A DNA stretch of 64,000 bases from Prorocentrum cordatum (GCA_963575745.1 CAUYUJ010006280.1:469918-533917), one strand, 5' to 3'. Positions 1 through 11,369 are shown, numbered from the stretch's first letter. Made by a program: numbers and translations. The notes: generated by a model not told the origin, from the letters alone.

Positions 1-270
1 CACGCGTTGTCCCTCGGAGGAGGAAAAGGTACCTATAGCCTCAAATGGAAGATGACGATTGATAAATGATCGGGGGTCGTGTTCACGCGGCGGCGCCTGG
101 GATGACGATTAGAAAAAACCCGCCGCGGGCTGGATTTTTTTGTTTCATCGTTCTCCTCCAGCCAGTGAATTGTGCAGAAGTAGCAGAAAACTATGTTTTC
201 AATCGTTCTCTCCCATTTTTTATGAATCATCGTCCCGCAGTACCCCTGCCTCTGCCCCCTCGCCCGTTCT

Positions 271-387
271 CCCTTTTCTGGGGGGGGCTTCCCGGGCGGC
301 CCTCGTCGCCACCCGCTGGCTTCGCCCCGAACTCCTGGTCAGAACGCACCCCGGGAGAGGTCCGGGGAGCAGCGTTAGTCAGAACCT
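271..387 (+). repeat. Dispersed repeat family I, copy 1
   Basis: About 115 bp that recurs, diverged, at 3841-3965 and 13240-13328. Shared stretches are CTCGTCGCCACC, TTCTGGTCAGA and CGCACCCNGGGAGAGGT. All three copies have the same orientation. No ends or coding capacity were recognised. The remainder of 1-270 contains nothing I can name. Confidence 0.6.
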
Positions 388-397
388 CGAATCATCA

Positions 398-589
398 GGG
401 GTAACTCGGGTCAGGGCTAACTCGGGTTCGCTTTTCGGGATTCCGAACCCGAGTTGCCCCGGGCCCGAGTTACCCCGGATAATTCGGGCGTCCAGAGCCC
501 CAACTCATCAGGGGTAACTCGGGTCAGGGCTAACTCGGTTTCGTTTTTCGGGAATCCAAACCCGCGGTACCCCGGACCCGAGTTACCCC
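398..589. repeat. Two tandem foldback units
   Basis: Two 79 bp palindromic units (398-476 and 511-589) lie 113 bp apart. Each begins GGGGTAACTCGGG and ends with its near complement CCCGAGTTACCCC. Each contains a second inner arm pair built on CTAACTCGG and CCGAGTT or its variant, so each can fold into a long hairpin. The units are very similar, which implies a recent tandem duplication. Confidence 0.75.
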
Positions 590-606
590 GGATAACTCGG
601 GCGCCC

Positions 607-768
607 AAGTCAGGTCGGGCGTGTCCCTCTACAGGGGGAATATCCAAAAATAATCCAAAAATAGTCGGGCACTTTTTTTTTCCAACATGTTTGGCCATTT
701 CGGAGCACTTCTTGGGTATTTGTTTATTTTTCGTCGAAGATCCCCCTGCAGGGGGACGCGCCGGACTT
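607..768. mobile_element. MITE family A, complete copy 1
   Basis: About 160 bp with ~30 bp imperfect terminal inverted repeats. The left end reads AAGTCAGGTCGGGCGTGTCC and the right end, reverse-complemented, reads AAGTCCGGCGCGTCCCCCTG. The AT-rich interior (AATATCCAAAAATAATCC) contrasts with the GC-rich surroundings. It has no coding capacity, so it would be a non-autonomous element. Other copies are at 24426 and 25028, with single ends at 1559 and 28039. Confidence 0.75.
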
Positions 769-903
769 ACGAGCAGCGGCATCGGCACCTTATGGTCTCC
801 CCAGGCGCGTTCCCTCGCGCGCTCCCGCGCACGCGCCCTGCCTCCCCCGTGGTGCCCTGCCGCCCCCCAGCCATGACTGCGCGCGGAGCAGAAGTCGGGA
901 GGG

Positions 904-1057
904 AAACAAACACGCAGACACAACGAATCGTCGATTCCCCAGAAAAAACATAGGAACATATGGGAACTGGGGGGGAAGACAGAAGCCCAGAAACTATAGG
1001 AGAATATGGGGAATCCTGTCATCTGTGTGCAGTTATTCGTGTGTCCCAGGGCCCCTT
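904..1057 (+). repeat. Dispersed ~155 bp repeat family B, copy 1
   Basis: Begins with a CA-rich stretch (ACACGCAGACACAACGAATC), continues with GAAAATATGGGAA-type A-rich modules and ends GTGTCCCAGGGCCCCTT. Five copies are present in the window, all on the plus strand (904, 1324, 12979, 18261, 26083). The CA-rich start and TG-rich end are partly complementary, which suggests a MITE or SINE-like element. No coding capacity was seen. Confidence 0.7.
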
Positions 1058-1323
1058 GAAGAAGGCGCGATCGGGCTCGGTCTTGGCGTTTTTCGCAAGT
1101 GGCACCGAGACCCCCGCGACGCCCCGATGGGGGCACGTCGCGCCGGGGGGGCGTTTGGCCACCTCCAACGTTTGGGGCGTCCGGATTGACTGCAGGATCC
1201 TGCAGGGTCCTGCCCGACCAGGGGCCGCAGCTCCCCGAGCTCGAAGGGCCAGCGCTCAGCCCCCCAGGGGGGGGGGTTGGCGGCAGCGCCCCCCGGGCCC
1301 CCGTCGGTTGGCGACCTTCAGGA

Positions 1324-1480
1324 GGGAAAAAAAACAACACAGACACAATGAATCGTCGATCCCTAAGAAAATATGGGAAAATATGGGAATTCGGCGGGAA
1401 GACAAAAACCCAGAAAATATGGGAAAATATAGGGGACCTTTTTATTTGTGTGTATTTATTTGTGTGTCCCAGGGCCCCTT
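1324..1480 (+). repeat. Family B repeat, copy 2
   Basis: Same modules as the copy at 904: ACACAGACACAATGAATCG, GAAAATATGGG repeated three times, TTTGTGTGTATTTATTTGTG and CCCAGGGCCCCTT. It is preceded by TTCAGGAGGGA, which also precedes the copies at 18261 and 26083, so this is probably part of the left end. The interval 1058-1323 is GC-rich with no recognisable feature. Confidence 0.7.
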
Positions 1481-1558
1481 CAGACCTGGGCACCCCCCAA
1501 CTGACGGGGCAGCGATCGGGGGGGCAGAAGTCGGGGCGCACCCCCAATCCAGTTGCAT

Positions 1559-1594
1559 AAGTCGGGCATGTCCCTCTACAGGAGGAATGTTCAG
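1559..1594. mobile_element. MITE family A, single end
   Basis: Only the terminal repeat is present (AAGTCGGGCATGTCCCTCTA followed by CAGGAGGAATGTTCA). No matching right end follows within 200 bp. It is either a decayed copy or a product of an internal deletion. Confidence 0.55.
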
Positions 1595-1794
1595 CAACTG
1601 CACAGCATTCACTGCGCGGAGTTCCCCATATGTGCATGTATTCGCATGGACCTGTCCGCCGTGAGTGTCTGGGCGCAAGAGAATTAGATTATAGACGGGC
1701 TTGAGCGTTGTCGGTCTGGGAGTGAATCGAACTGTGGATGAGTTGGAGTGTGAATGAGTCTCAGCAGTATTAGTGCGCTTCTGTGCACGAGCCT

Positions 1795-2430
1795 GGTGCC
1801 CCCTTGGGCCTCTTGAAACCTCCTGGGGGTTCCTGGGGCCTCCTGGGGCCTCTTGGGGCCTCCTGGGGCTTCTTACGGCTTCCTGTGGCCTCGTGAGGCC
1901 TCCTGGGGCCTCGCGTGGCCTCCTGCGGCCTCAAGGAGCCCCATGGAACCTCCTGGGGCCTCGGAGGATTCGCGCCCCAGGAGAGGCCCAATCTATAGGA
2001 ACATATGTAACATATTTCAGATTGCAGCCACGTGAGAGGGGCAATCTATAGGACCACACGTAAAATACCAAGGACTCATGCCCCAGGGGAGACCCAATCT
2101 ACAGGAACATACGTAGAACACTTAGCCTTGGATGCATAGGAGAAGAACACTATACACATACATACGTAACACAGAACAGATTCGTGCTCCAAGGGAGGCC
2201 CAATCTGTGGGAGGATACGTACAACACATGGGATTGGAGCCACTCCTGTGGCCTTCTGAGGCCTCCTGCTCTTGGGGCCTCTTGGGGCCTCCTGGGGCCT
2301 CCTGTGGCCTCCTGGGGCCTCCTCGAGCCTCTTGGGGCATCATGTGGCTTCATGACCCTTCCTGTGGCCTCCTGATGCCTCCTGGGACCTCCTGTGGCCT
2401 CCTGGGGTCTCCTCGAGCCTGGCGGAGACT
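1795..2430 (+). repeat. CCTCCTGGGG minisatellite blocks flanking four ~70-110 bp units
   Basis: Two blocks of a degenerate 10-11 bp repeat (CCTCCTGGGGC, with CTTGGGG variants) lie at 1795-1965 and 2240-2430. Between them are four diverged units with the core GAGGCCCAATCTATAGGAAC followed by ATACGTAACAC, starting near 1964, 2030, 2072 and 2178. ORFs through the blocks encode only periodic G/L/P/W or R/P/Q protein and are not credible genes. Similar GGCCTCTTGGGG repeats return at 26530-27060. Confidence 0.7.
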
Positions 2431-2519
2431 CGTGTTGCATCCTGGAAAGGATCCGCACCCACGAGTCTGGCCTCCAATACAGGCAAACCGATCGAAAGAT
2501 CCTCAACATCTTGCCCTTT

Positions 2520-2710
2520 GGGGGGCGAACATCAGCCTCTCGCTCGAGACATCCTCCGAATATGCTCCGACAGTGGAGGAAGTTGGGGCCACAAACAGGC
2601 AAACCGTTCGAGACATCCCCGCCATTTTGGCGCGAACGGAGGAGTGCACCACTCCCCCCTGGCGGCTTCCCCTTGGGGGTGATGCAACCCGTGCCTCGCT
2701 CGACACATCC
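2520..2710 (-). repeat. ~140 bp repeat, inverse of the 7745-8240 array
   Basis: On the minus strand this stretch carries the same modules as the tandem array at 7745-8240: GAGGATGTCTCGAxxGAGGC, a CACCCC/AAG/GCCGCCAG module, and CGGTTTGCCTGTTTG. About 1.3 units are present. Confidence 0.55.
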
Positions 2711-2726
2711 TTATGATGTGCTCCGC

Positions 2727-2745
2727 CATCATCATCATCATCATG

Positions 2746-2803
<58 letters not shown>

Positions 2804-3016
2804 ACATCAACATCAACATCAACATCATCAACATCATCATCATCATCATCACCATCACCATCACCATCACCATCACAATCACAATCATCAACATCAACAT
2901 CAACATCAACATCAACATCATCATCGTATCATCATCATCATGATCATCATCATCAGCATCATCATCATGATCATCATCATCAACACCACCATCATCGTCA
3001 TTATCGTCATCATCAC

Positions 3017-3053
<37 letters not shown>

Positions 3054-3085
3054 GCCACCACCATCATCATCATCATCATCACATC
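2727..3085 (+). repeat. ATC trinucleotide tract (~360 bp)
   Basis: Near-pure ATC repeats with interspersed AAC, ACC and AGC triplets. All three plus-strand frames are open (poly-His, poly-Ile, poly-Ser/Asn), so the long ORFs here are artefacts. From 3085 to 3240 the tract passes into a degenerate CATACCATATC-type AT-richer repeat. Confidence 0.95.
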
Positions 3086-3239
3086 ATGTAATAACATAGC
3101 AATACATGGCATATCATATCGTAACAGCAATTCATTTCAATCCATATCATAGCGTACCATACCATTACATCACCTAACATGCCATATTGTAACCTAACAT
3201 GCCATAGTACAAGATGTTATAACACAGCCAGGAAGAGTA

Positions 3240-4300
3240 ATCATACATATCATCTCTGTATGATGCTGGGTGAGAGGAGGAGGAGGAGAAGGAGGAGGAA
3301 GAGGAGGAGGAGGAGGAGTGTTCCGCCTCGGTGCGGTCGGATATGGGGAACACATAGTTTGGGAGCCCCAACACGCCTTCTATAGTGCTCCAAACGGCCC
3401 CGTGATACTGTTCAGATGGACGGGGTTCCGCCCAACTATTATTGATTCCACGATGGCCGCCAAAAATCAGAGGCAAGGTAAAAGGACAAGTTTCCCAATC
3501 AGTGTCCTGTGGGGTGCTCTCCACAACATCCGCATACGTCGCTAAGACGGAGGCGCTCAGAACCCACCAACAGTGGCTACCCGGGCCTTGGGACCCCCCA
3601 GACAGTCTGGAGTCCAACCAGAGGGTTCCACGAGGACCGGCTCAAACCAAAGGCAGAATGAAAGGACAACGTGTTGAATGGTGCCCTTTAGGATGCCACC
3701 CCTCACTCGTGGACGTGGAGAGATCCCTCCACGTCCACGGGTTCCCGTCCCAGAGAGTCCCAGGTTCAACATCCGTGGCACGTGGGAAGTGTGGGCTCCC
3801 AACCATGCAGAGGAGGAAACAATACCATTACCCGTGCATGTTCCTTCTCCTCGCCTTTTTGGGCCTCCTGGGAGGCCATCGTCGCCACCGCTGGATTCGC
3901 TTCGAAATTCTGGTCAGAGCGCACCCTGGGAGAGGTTCTGGGAGCAGCGGTATTGGTACCTCTTGATGTCCTCAACCATGCTCCCAAGGTCTCTGGAACA
4001 GTCCAACGACGATTTCCGCAAGCGCCTGGCAACATTCGAGACTCGTGCGTTTGGGGTGCGTAGAGCTTTTTTTGCAGCATTTAATTTTCAGGGCTCTAAG
4101 AGACTAGGTGACCCTGCACTCAAGGCTTGCCGCGCAGCTGTGAATTTGTGCATCATGAAGTACAGCCCTATTTCCATGAGCGCAGAATTGCGCGTTTCAG
4201 CGTGTCGCGGAACCCTGGACCGCACCCCAACGTATTAAGTGCCTTCCTACTGCATGTTTCACACTACTTCTGACAGGCGTTCACTCACAATCTCGCACGA
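3240..4300. other. Interval without a credible gene
   Basis: Holds a short GGA tract (3283-3320), a perfect 13 bp hairpin (3708-3739), family I repeat copy 2 (3841-3965) and an open frame of 186 codons on the plus strand (3678-4238). That frame starts inside the repeat and has no recognisable motif. Its last 80 codons are not low complexity, so a decayed coding fragment cannot be excluded. Confidence 0.4.
3708..3739. repeat. Perfect 13 bp palindrome, 6 nt loop
   Basis: CGTGGACGTGGAG (3708-3720) is followed by the loop AGATCC and the exact complement CTCCACGTCCACG (3727-3739). No T-run follows, so there is no reason to call a terminator. No second copy was seen in the window. Confidence 0.8.
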
Positions 4301-4309
4301 CCGCCTTGC

Positions 4310-4520
4310 GTGCTTATGTATCCGATCTGATCGCTTTCGCATCTGATCTGGAATCGTGCATCAAGTGCCGCTGATCCGATGCGACCAGACGCTTGCACCT
4401 TGTATGCCGTTGTTGTGCATCCCGGTGCAGCCGATGCGATTCGATTTCAATTCCGTGCTTATGCGGCCCGATTCGACGCACAATGCGATTCGATCCGATT
4501 TTTCGGTTCGATGCTGGCTG
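4310..4520. repeat. Degenerate GATCCGATGCGATTCGAT minisatellite
   Basis: Short motifs such as CGATGCGA, GATTCGAT, GATCCGAT and GATCTGAT recur irregularly over about 200 bp. It leads into a CTC tract. Confidence 0.5.
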
Positions 4521-4579
4521 ATCCTGCTTGGCCGGCGCCGCCTTGCGCTCCTGGAGCCGTCCTCGGGGATCATAGGGGA

Positions 4580-4790
4580 GTCCTTCGTCCTCCCCCTCCT
4601 CCTCCTTCTCTCCCTCATCCTCCTCACCGTCCTCCTCTCCCTCCTCCTCCTTCTCCTCCTCCTCCTCCTCCTCCTTCTCCTCCTCCTCCTCCTCCTCCTC
4701 CTCCTCCTCCTCCTCCTCCTCCGCCCTCTCCTCCTCCTTCTCCTCCTCCTCCTCCTCCTCCCTCCTGAGCCCTCTTCTCCTGTGGCCTCC
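4580..4790 (+). repeat. CTC (polypyrimidine) tract
   Basis: About 210 bp of CTC with CTT interruptions. The frames through it encode poly-Leu, poly-Pro or poly-Ser on one strand and poly-Arg, Glu or Gly on the other, with no conserved pattern. The stretch 4800-5800 after it holds only short ORFs without motifs and I see no gene in it. Confidence 0.9.
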
Positions 4791-5974
4791 TCCTCCTCCG
4801 AACTGCAGCCCTTTTCTCCTGCACCCACGAGGTCATACGCTGGGTCTCCAGGCTTGTCGGTTTCAGGCGTTGGGGAATTCTTATTGCAATCACGGCGGTC
4901 CTTTCTGGTTCTTCTTGCGTTCGGGGGAGGCTCGGAGCCCAAATTTTCTTTGAGAACCCCTTCCTTTCTCATGGCCCAAACTACTTATCCCGACCCGCGC
5001 TTACGCTTATGGGATAAGCGTAGGAGAGATCGACGGTGCCACCCCCAGGCGCCACCCATTCCTTGCGGTAAGATACATCGCGGGATCGCCCCCCGAGTCC
5101 GTGGGGCGTTCGTCGAATTGGCTCGAGGAGCCTTCAATCAAGAGGGCCGAAGCGGGAACAGAGCGAATGGGGGCGATGATCGATGATTGATAGCGTGTCT
5201 GGACATGAGCCGCTGTCGGTCTCAAGGCGATCGCAGTCCACTTATAGACGTATGACGAACATCGTCTGCCCAACAGCGGTCGCTGACCATTTCGACCGTG
5301 CGAAGGCCAACACACTTCACGTTGCATCCGTGCCGCATGGCCATTTGGAACATCTTGTCACCACTGATTCTTCGTGGGCCATGTATAGAAGGGCATGCTA
5401 TCTTGCTGTGTTCTCAGTTGACCCATGAGTGTTGCCCCGGGCACCTGAGGGAAGGGAGCTGAGAGCTTGTCAGGAAGCCTTCGAGGACTTCGGCATGCTC
5501 GCCGACGGCTATTGCTTGGAAGGGGGAGCATGCTGGGTGGGTTTGCTTGAGGGTTTGCGCTTAGTATGGCGACGTATGCTCAGTCACTGTTTCGCGCAGC
5601 AAGGCGCGGGCATGTGTTTTTGAGGCGGGATATGTTGAAATTCCTCGGAGGAGGTGTTTGCAAGACCTCATTGGGCGGGATATCTGGGAATGGGAATAAC
5701 GGACCCCGCTATAGAACAATAATCCCCCATGATGGGGATGGTTATCATGATGATCTCATGCTTCGTGTGGAAGCATCGCGCATGATGGTACAATGATTAT
5801 GGTTGTCGTTGTTGTTGTTGCTTATGTTGCTGCTGTTGATTGCTGAAGTCTCATTCTCGAAGAGTGTTTATGTTTATTGTCGTTGTTGTTGCTTCTGCTG
5901 CTGCTGTTGCTTGCTGAAGTATCATTCTCGAAGAGTGGTTATGTTTGACCCACCAACCAGTGCACTATGCTTTT

Positions 5975-7320
5975 CAATTTAAGTGCCCCCCTCGGGGCTC
6001 GCACTCTGTCTTTTCCGTATCGGGGAAAGTCTTCCTCCTCAAACTGCATCGATGTCCTCCCAGCTACAACAACAACTGCTCCCGCATGATGCTTCGCACA
6101 ATGCTAAAATCGAGCTCTCGCGCGGGAATCCTCACAGTGACTGCAGGAATCGCTCTCTCGCGTGGGACTTCCTCTGGATTTATTAAGACGCCACACCCTC
6201 GACACTCAGGAATCACTTTCTCGCTTTGAATTTCCAAGCGATTTAGGAATCGCGTTGTCGCTTGAGACTCCCTCGCGAGTCATGCAGGACTCACGCTTCA
6301 GCAACCCGCCTGCTCGACGTGTCCGCCTGGGCCCGCCTTTTCGACCCACCCGTTAGTGTCTGCACGTCCCATGTGCCCGTCCGGTTCTACCACGTGTTTT
6401 CTGCTCCTAGCCCCCCTCCCGCTAATTTCTCACGTGCTCCATCCGTCTCCCTCACCCTTCCATCCGTCTTCTCTTCCACTGTATGCACGTGGCAGGTAGG
6501 GAGGATATGGCCCAAAGGGGGTACGAACGAAGACGACGAGGGCCCGTACCGAGGGTTCGGGATATATGTTTGCAAATATATGTATGTGTGTAGAATGACA
6601 CGCGAGCAGATCGGAGCGAACAGTCTTAACATCGTTGCTGTTGTTGGTGGTGTTGGTGTTGGTGTTGGCGTTGGTGTTGTTGCTGCTCCTGCTGCTGTTG
6701 TTTTGATTTCAACTGAAATGCCCCCCTCCGTGCTCGCACACTGCTTTTTCGGTAAACCAAGAATCATGGAAAGTCAGCTGTCACCAAACTGCGTTGTTGG
6801 CGTCCGGTTTACAACAACGGTTCTTGCCTGATATGTCACCACATTTCATTTCACAATCGCATTCTCGCGCGTGCTCTCCTCACAAGTTATGCAGGAATCG
6901 CGCTCTCGCGTGGGAATTCCTTGCAATTTAATTGGACGTTGCGCCCTCGACTCTCAGGAGTTACGCTCTCGCTCTGGTCTCTCTTACGATTTGCGTGGGA
7001 ATCGCGCTATCGTTCGAGCTTTCCTCAACACGCTTTCTCGACCTGGCCGCTTGGGCCCGCCTTCCCGACCCGCTCGTTAGGGTCTACCCGCCCGATGGGC
7101 CCGTCTGGTTCTACCACGCATTTTCTGCCCCTAGCCCCTTCCTGCTAATCCTGTGTTGCATCCTTCTCCCTCCTTCCACCCGTCCTCTCTTCCCCTGTTT
7201 CAGGGGCTGCGCTAATTACGCGCGGCAGGTAAGGACTACAACTTCCCAGGCGAGTGCGATCGAAGACGAAGATGGCGGGTACCGAGGGTTCGGGACATAC
7301 GTGTTGAATGGCATGCGAGC
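5975..7320 (+). repeat. Tandem duplication, ~600 bp units
   Basis: Two units (about 5975-6600 and 6715-7320) share an ordered series of blocks. These are GCTCGCAC..CTTTTTCGG, CAGGAATCGCGCTCTCGCGT repeated within each unit, CTGGGCCCGCCTT..CGACCC, GTTCTACCACG.TTTTCTGC and TACCGAGGGTTCGGGA. Each is followed by a GTT/GTG-rich tract (6630-6700 and 7340-7430), so the duplicated unit includes that tract. No coding pattern is conserved between the units. Confidence 0.7.
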
Positions 7321-7339
7321 AGGTAGGAGCAACCAGTCT

Positions 7340-7730
7340 TATAATGGTTGGTGTTGTTGGTGTTTGTTGTTATTGCTGTTGTTGATGTTGTTGTTGTTGT
7401 TGGTGTTGTTGTTGTTGGTGTTGCTGCTCTCTCCCCTCTCTCTATCCCTCTATTCCGTTTCTCTCTTTCTTCCTTTCTCCCCTCTCTTTGTGTGTGTGTT
7501 CTTTCTGGTCACACCTCAGAACATGCTCATATTCATGCACACTCGGATACAGTCACATTCAGATTCAGCACAGTCATTCCACTCATACTCCGATTCACTA
7601 ACACCTAGGTACACACGATACACAGATCACACAGAACTTTCACTCAGACCCACTGGCACTCGGACTCGCGACTCGCACACACTCAGACTCACTCAAGTCA
7701 TAGTCAGCTTCGGACACGCATCATTGATAC
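7340..7730 (+). repeat. GTT tract and degenerate ACTCA repeats
   Basis: GTTGTT repeats run to about 7430, followed by CTCTCTC-rich sequence. From 7510 there is a degenerate ACTCACACTC/GATTCA repeat. No gene is seen. Confidence 0.7.
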
Positions 7731-7744
7731 TGTCATAACCCCAT

Positions 7745-8240
7745 GTTCATCGCGATTTAACTGGCGCGGCACTTGAGCATCCCAACAGGAACCGCGAGGT
7801 TTTGGGACCTTTCCCCGTTCGCGCCCACATGTGGGGATGTATCAGGTGGTTCGCCCGTTTGGTTGATTGGATTTCTCTCATTTCAAAGCGCCATGCCAAT
7901 CGCGATGTAGCAGACATGGATTTGAGCACCCCAAGGAGGTGCCGTCGGGGATGGGCACATTTGCCCGTTCAAGCGGTTTGCCTGTTTAGTGGCTTGGACT
8001 TCTGTTCGTTCAGAGCAGGTTGTAAGGACGTCTCGAGCGAGGCCCTGCTTTCAGCACCCCAAAAGAAAGCCGCCAGGGAGGCGGACACTCGCCTGTTCGC
8101 ACGGCTTGCCTGTTTGGTGGTTTGGACGTCGGCGTTGTCAACACAGCTTGTGAGGATGTCTCGATTGAGGCGCTGGCTTCAGCAACCCAGTCGGCCAGAT
8201 CGCGGGGATGCATCGAACGAGGCGCTTGTTTTTGCACCAT
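7745..8240 (+). repeat. Tandem array of ~130-140 bp degenerate repeats
   Basis: Three to four units share GAGCACCCCAAxxxGGxGCC, GTTTGCCTGTTTxGTGG, TTGGA and AGGAYGTCTCGA.YGAGGC. A related inverse piece lies at 2520-2710. The ORF of 175 codons across it has the same periodicity and is not treated as a gene. The interval 8240-8900 shows no recognisable feature. Confidence 0.6.
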
Positions 8241-8899
8241 CGATTCCTGTCCATTCAGAGCTCCCTGATCACTTGAGTAGGGCCGAGTGTCAGAGAGCGC
8301 CTTCCTCTGCAGGACCACCAAAAAAGTGACTTCAAGGTGGTCAAACGCCTCACCGGTTGAGCCGACGAAGATGTGCAAGGTACAGCCATTCGCCTGTGTC
8401 CAAGATTTTGGCTTGACGCCGGGTGTGGTGCATCAATTTCAGCTTGACCGAACAGGTTGGTTGCGCACCATGACCGTTTGGGGTGTTCCGCAGACCTGAC
8501 CCCCCAGCCCTCTTCAACTGATCACTTCGATGTAGGGAGAAGGGCATCCGCCAGGACGGATGGGGGAGGACGGAGTAGGAATGAGGAGAACGCAGTAAGA
8601 GGAAACAAGGAGAAGGGAGGAAGAGAAAGGAGGGAGTACGACGAGTAGTACGAGGAAGGGGAGGGGAGTGGGCTTGATCACTGCCTGTCTGTCTGTGAGT
8701 TGTCATCGTCGCCGTCACTTGTCGTAGCCGCTGGCGCCGTCGGTGTCGTCGTACTCGTAGTTCATCCGGATTCGCTCTCACACCCAGACGCTCACGGCCG
8801 CACACTCACAGGGAGACGTGCCAGGAAATGCGATGCAGATGTGGGGGCCTCCGCGTCGAGCACTCGTCGCCACGCCGGCTATTTGCCTGGCATCGCCCG

Positions 8900-9040
8900 G
8901 ACGTTTGCAGTTTTTCTCGGCGAGAACCATCGAGGACCATCCTGGACCATCGGGCAAACAACAAAAAACGCGCACGAGGCCGAAGCGTGCACGGGAAGTG
9001 GACGCCCGAGCGACGGCAAGCGTTAGGGCCTTCCCCGGAG
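8900..9040 (+). repeat. Dispersed repeat family G, copy 1
   Basis: About 130 bp that recurs at 39870-40015. Shared blocks are GGCGAGAACCATCGAGGA, CATCCTxGACCAT, GCGCACGA..CCGAA and TGGACGYCCGAGCGAYGGC. In both places it lies 100-150 bp upstream of a long CTC tract, so the repeat probably travelled or was duplicated together with the tract. Confidence 0.65.
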
Positions 9041-9154
9041 GCCGCGCGGCTTCGTGGACGCGCGGGCGGGCCGCCCCGCGGCCCGCGAGGGGCCCCCAGA
9101 GGCCGGAGCCAAGGAACGCGCACCGGGATTGTCCGCCCGAGGTGGATGGGCCTG

Positions 9155-9415
9155 CTCCTCCCCCTCCCTCCCTCCCTCCTCCTCCTCCTCCTCCTCCTCC
9201 CTCCTCCTCCTCCTCCTCCTCCTCCTCCTCCTCTTCCTCCTCGTCTTCCTCCTCCTCCTCCTCCTTGCCTCCTCCTCCTCCTCCTCCTCCTCCTCCTCTT
9301 CCTCCTCCTCCTCCTCCTCCTCCTCCTCCTCCTCCTTGCCTCCTCCTCCTCCTCCTCCTTGCCTCCTCCTCCTCCTCCTCCTCCTCCTCCTCCTCCTTGC
9401 CTCCTGTCTCGCCCT
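9155..9415 (+). repeat. CTC tract (~260 bp)
   Basis: CTC repeats are interrupted by CTTGCCTCC at roughly regular spacing. All frames on both strands stay open through it, which creates spurious ORFs of up to 363 codons. Confidence 0.95.
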
Positions 9416-9934
9416 GCCTGTGGCCCTCGGCCGTGGAAAAGATGGCGCTGTACAGGCCGGTGGGGGCGCCCGCGCCTCCCCTCCTCACGCCTCGCTGTGC
9501 GCTGCCCCTGAGGCGCGAGCGTCTCCGGGGGGCGTCCCGACTCATGGTGCGGAGGAGGAGGAGGAGGAGGAAGAGGAAGAGGAAGGAGAAGTGGGGGAGG
9601 GCGGGTGAGGATTTTGACGATCGAAATTTGCACGGAAAGATGGGGTGCGAAGACCGACAGCAGTGCCCATCCATCCAGGAGTCGTCGTCGGCGTCGCCGC
9701 GGACGCTGTTCGTGGGAGACAGAAGGCCGCCTGCCCAAAAGCGGGCGCTGTCGGTTTTGGGCAGCATCTGTTGTTGGGCATCGTGCCCATTTGTCCCAAC
9801 CCTCCAGTTTGCGCAATGCGCAATTGTTGCCACTGTCGTGGGCCCCTGGAAGGCCCAGCGGAGCAGAATGTCCCTACATCTTGCTCTTTGGTGTGGAGCG
9901 TTCCTTTAGATAGTCGGCTCCCGTTGAGAGGAGG

Positions 9935-10065
9935 TTGAGCACGTCCCGTTTTCGGTTCGCGAGAGGCGTCGCGGCCGCCATTGTTGCGGGTCCAGGCCCA
10001 TCGGATTCGGTCCTATAGGCCGTTTTCACTAAAGGGTGGCTTGCTAAAAGGGAGGTTTGCCCACG
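9935..10065 (+). repeat. Dispersed repeat family E, copy 1
   Basis: Shares with 23595-23715 the blocks CCGTTTTCGGTTC, GAGAGG.GxCGCGGCCG, GTTTTCACTAAA and CTAAA.GGG. Same orientation in both places. Boundaries are approximate. Confidence 0.55.
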
Positions 10066-10109
10066 GCCGAATGCAAAAGATGGAGACCCCTCACGCACTT
10101 GGTGGCCCC

Positions 10110-10185
10110 ATGGGCGGGAGGGAGGGAGGAGAGGGAGGAGGGAGGAGGGAGGAGGGAGGAGGGAGGGAGGGAGGGAGGGAGGGAG
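10110..10185 (+). repeat. GGGA/GGAGGA tract
   Basis: A simple purine repeat of about 75 bp. Confidence 0.9.
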
Positions 10186-10257
10186 GTTTGCCCACCGCCG
10201 AAGATCGGCGGCGAGCTCGGGGGGTGAAGTGAGAAGGGGCGTGCTTTCTCAGCAGGC

Positions 10258-10440
10258 TCGGAAGTCCACGGGCCTTCCGAGAAGTCAGTCTTCGAGGCCT
10301 TCCCCGAAAACTCGAACAACATTTCAGGACTCGGAAAGGGCTTCTGAGAAGTCCACAGGCCTTCTGAGAAGTCAGTCTTCGAGGCCTTCCCCCGAGGGCT
10401 CGAACAACATTTCAGGAGGCGGGAAGGGCTTCTGAGAAGT
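10258..10440 (+). repeat. Two tandem ~91 bp units
   Basis: Each unit contains GGCCTTCxGAGAAGTCAGTC, TTCGAGGCCTTCCCC, CTCGAACAACATTTCAGGA and GGGCTTCTGAGAAGTCC. A partial third unit may precede the first. No gene is seen between here and 11190; that stretch is GC-rich with GGGGCCGTC-type local repetition. Confidence 0.75.
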
Positions 10441-11202
10441 CCCTCCGCCTTTTGCGAAGGCCTTCTCCTTCTCACTTCTCGGGGGCGGCCCAGACTGGGG
10501 GTTATGACTAGGTTGGGTGAATATCATGGCGGGGGCCATGATGTCTCCCCCGATTTCATGGCGGCCCTTATTATTTCAATGCGTCCCCCGCCCCCCCTCC
10601 CTGGGACGCGCACATGCCGCCGGCATGATTTGCGCCCCCCCCCCCCTCGTGGACGCTCCCCTTCTGGAAGCCCCCGAACCTTGGGGCAGTCTTGGGCGAC
10701 CTCGTTGACTGGGGGCCGTCTCGAAGCGATCGTGGGACATCCTGGGCGCAGAACGTGGGGACAAGCGCTACACCTTGAAAGCGCTGAGCCTTTCCAATGT
10801 TCTCTGCTCTTTCGGGGTCGCCTCGGGGCGCTCCTGAGCCATCTCGGAGGCGTCCTGGGGCCGTCCACTGGCCGTCCCGGGCTCCTGGCGCCTGCCTCCT
10901 TCGGAGCCTCTCGGGGCCGTCTTCGGGGCCTCCTGGACGCCCCCCTCTCGGCCGCGGAGCTCCATCCCCCCCTTTTCGTCTCGCCGCTGCACAAGGAAGC
11001 TCGCCCGCGCTGGCCGGGCCGCGCAGAGGCGCGGAGGGGCAGCGCCGGGAGTCGGAGGGCACCAGCGCCACACCCGCACCGGTCCTGGCCAGGCCAAATC
11101 CTGGGCCCAGGATCGGTGAATGTATGTATACATGCATTTGCATATGCACGTATATATACATAAATACACATATTTACACATATATGTGTAATTATGTATG
11201 TA

Positions 11203-11273
<71 letters not shown>

Positions 11274-11330
11274 ATGTATGCATGCATGCATGCATGCATG
11301 CATGCATGCATGCATGCATGCATGCATGCA

Positions 11331-11369
<39 letters not shown>

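Noticed and set aside
2610-2640. Relic of the dinoflagellate spliced leader (GCCATTTTGGC)
   Set aside because: Only the 11-nt palindromic core matches; the flanks differ. Similar cores at 31876 and 41632 are also isolated, so chance is likely.
2394-3152. His- and Ile-rich ORF
   Set aside because: It is an ATC trinucleotide tract, open in all plus-strand frames.
3708-3739. Intrinsic terminator
   Set aside because: A perfect hairpin but no T-run follows and there is no gene upstream. Bacterial-type termination is not expected here.
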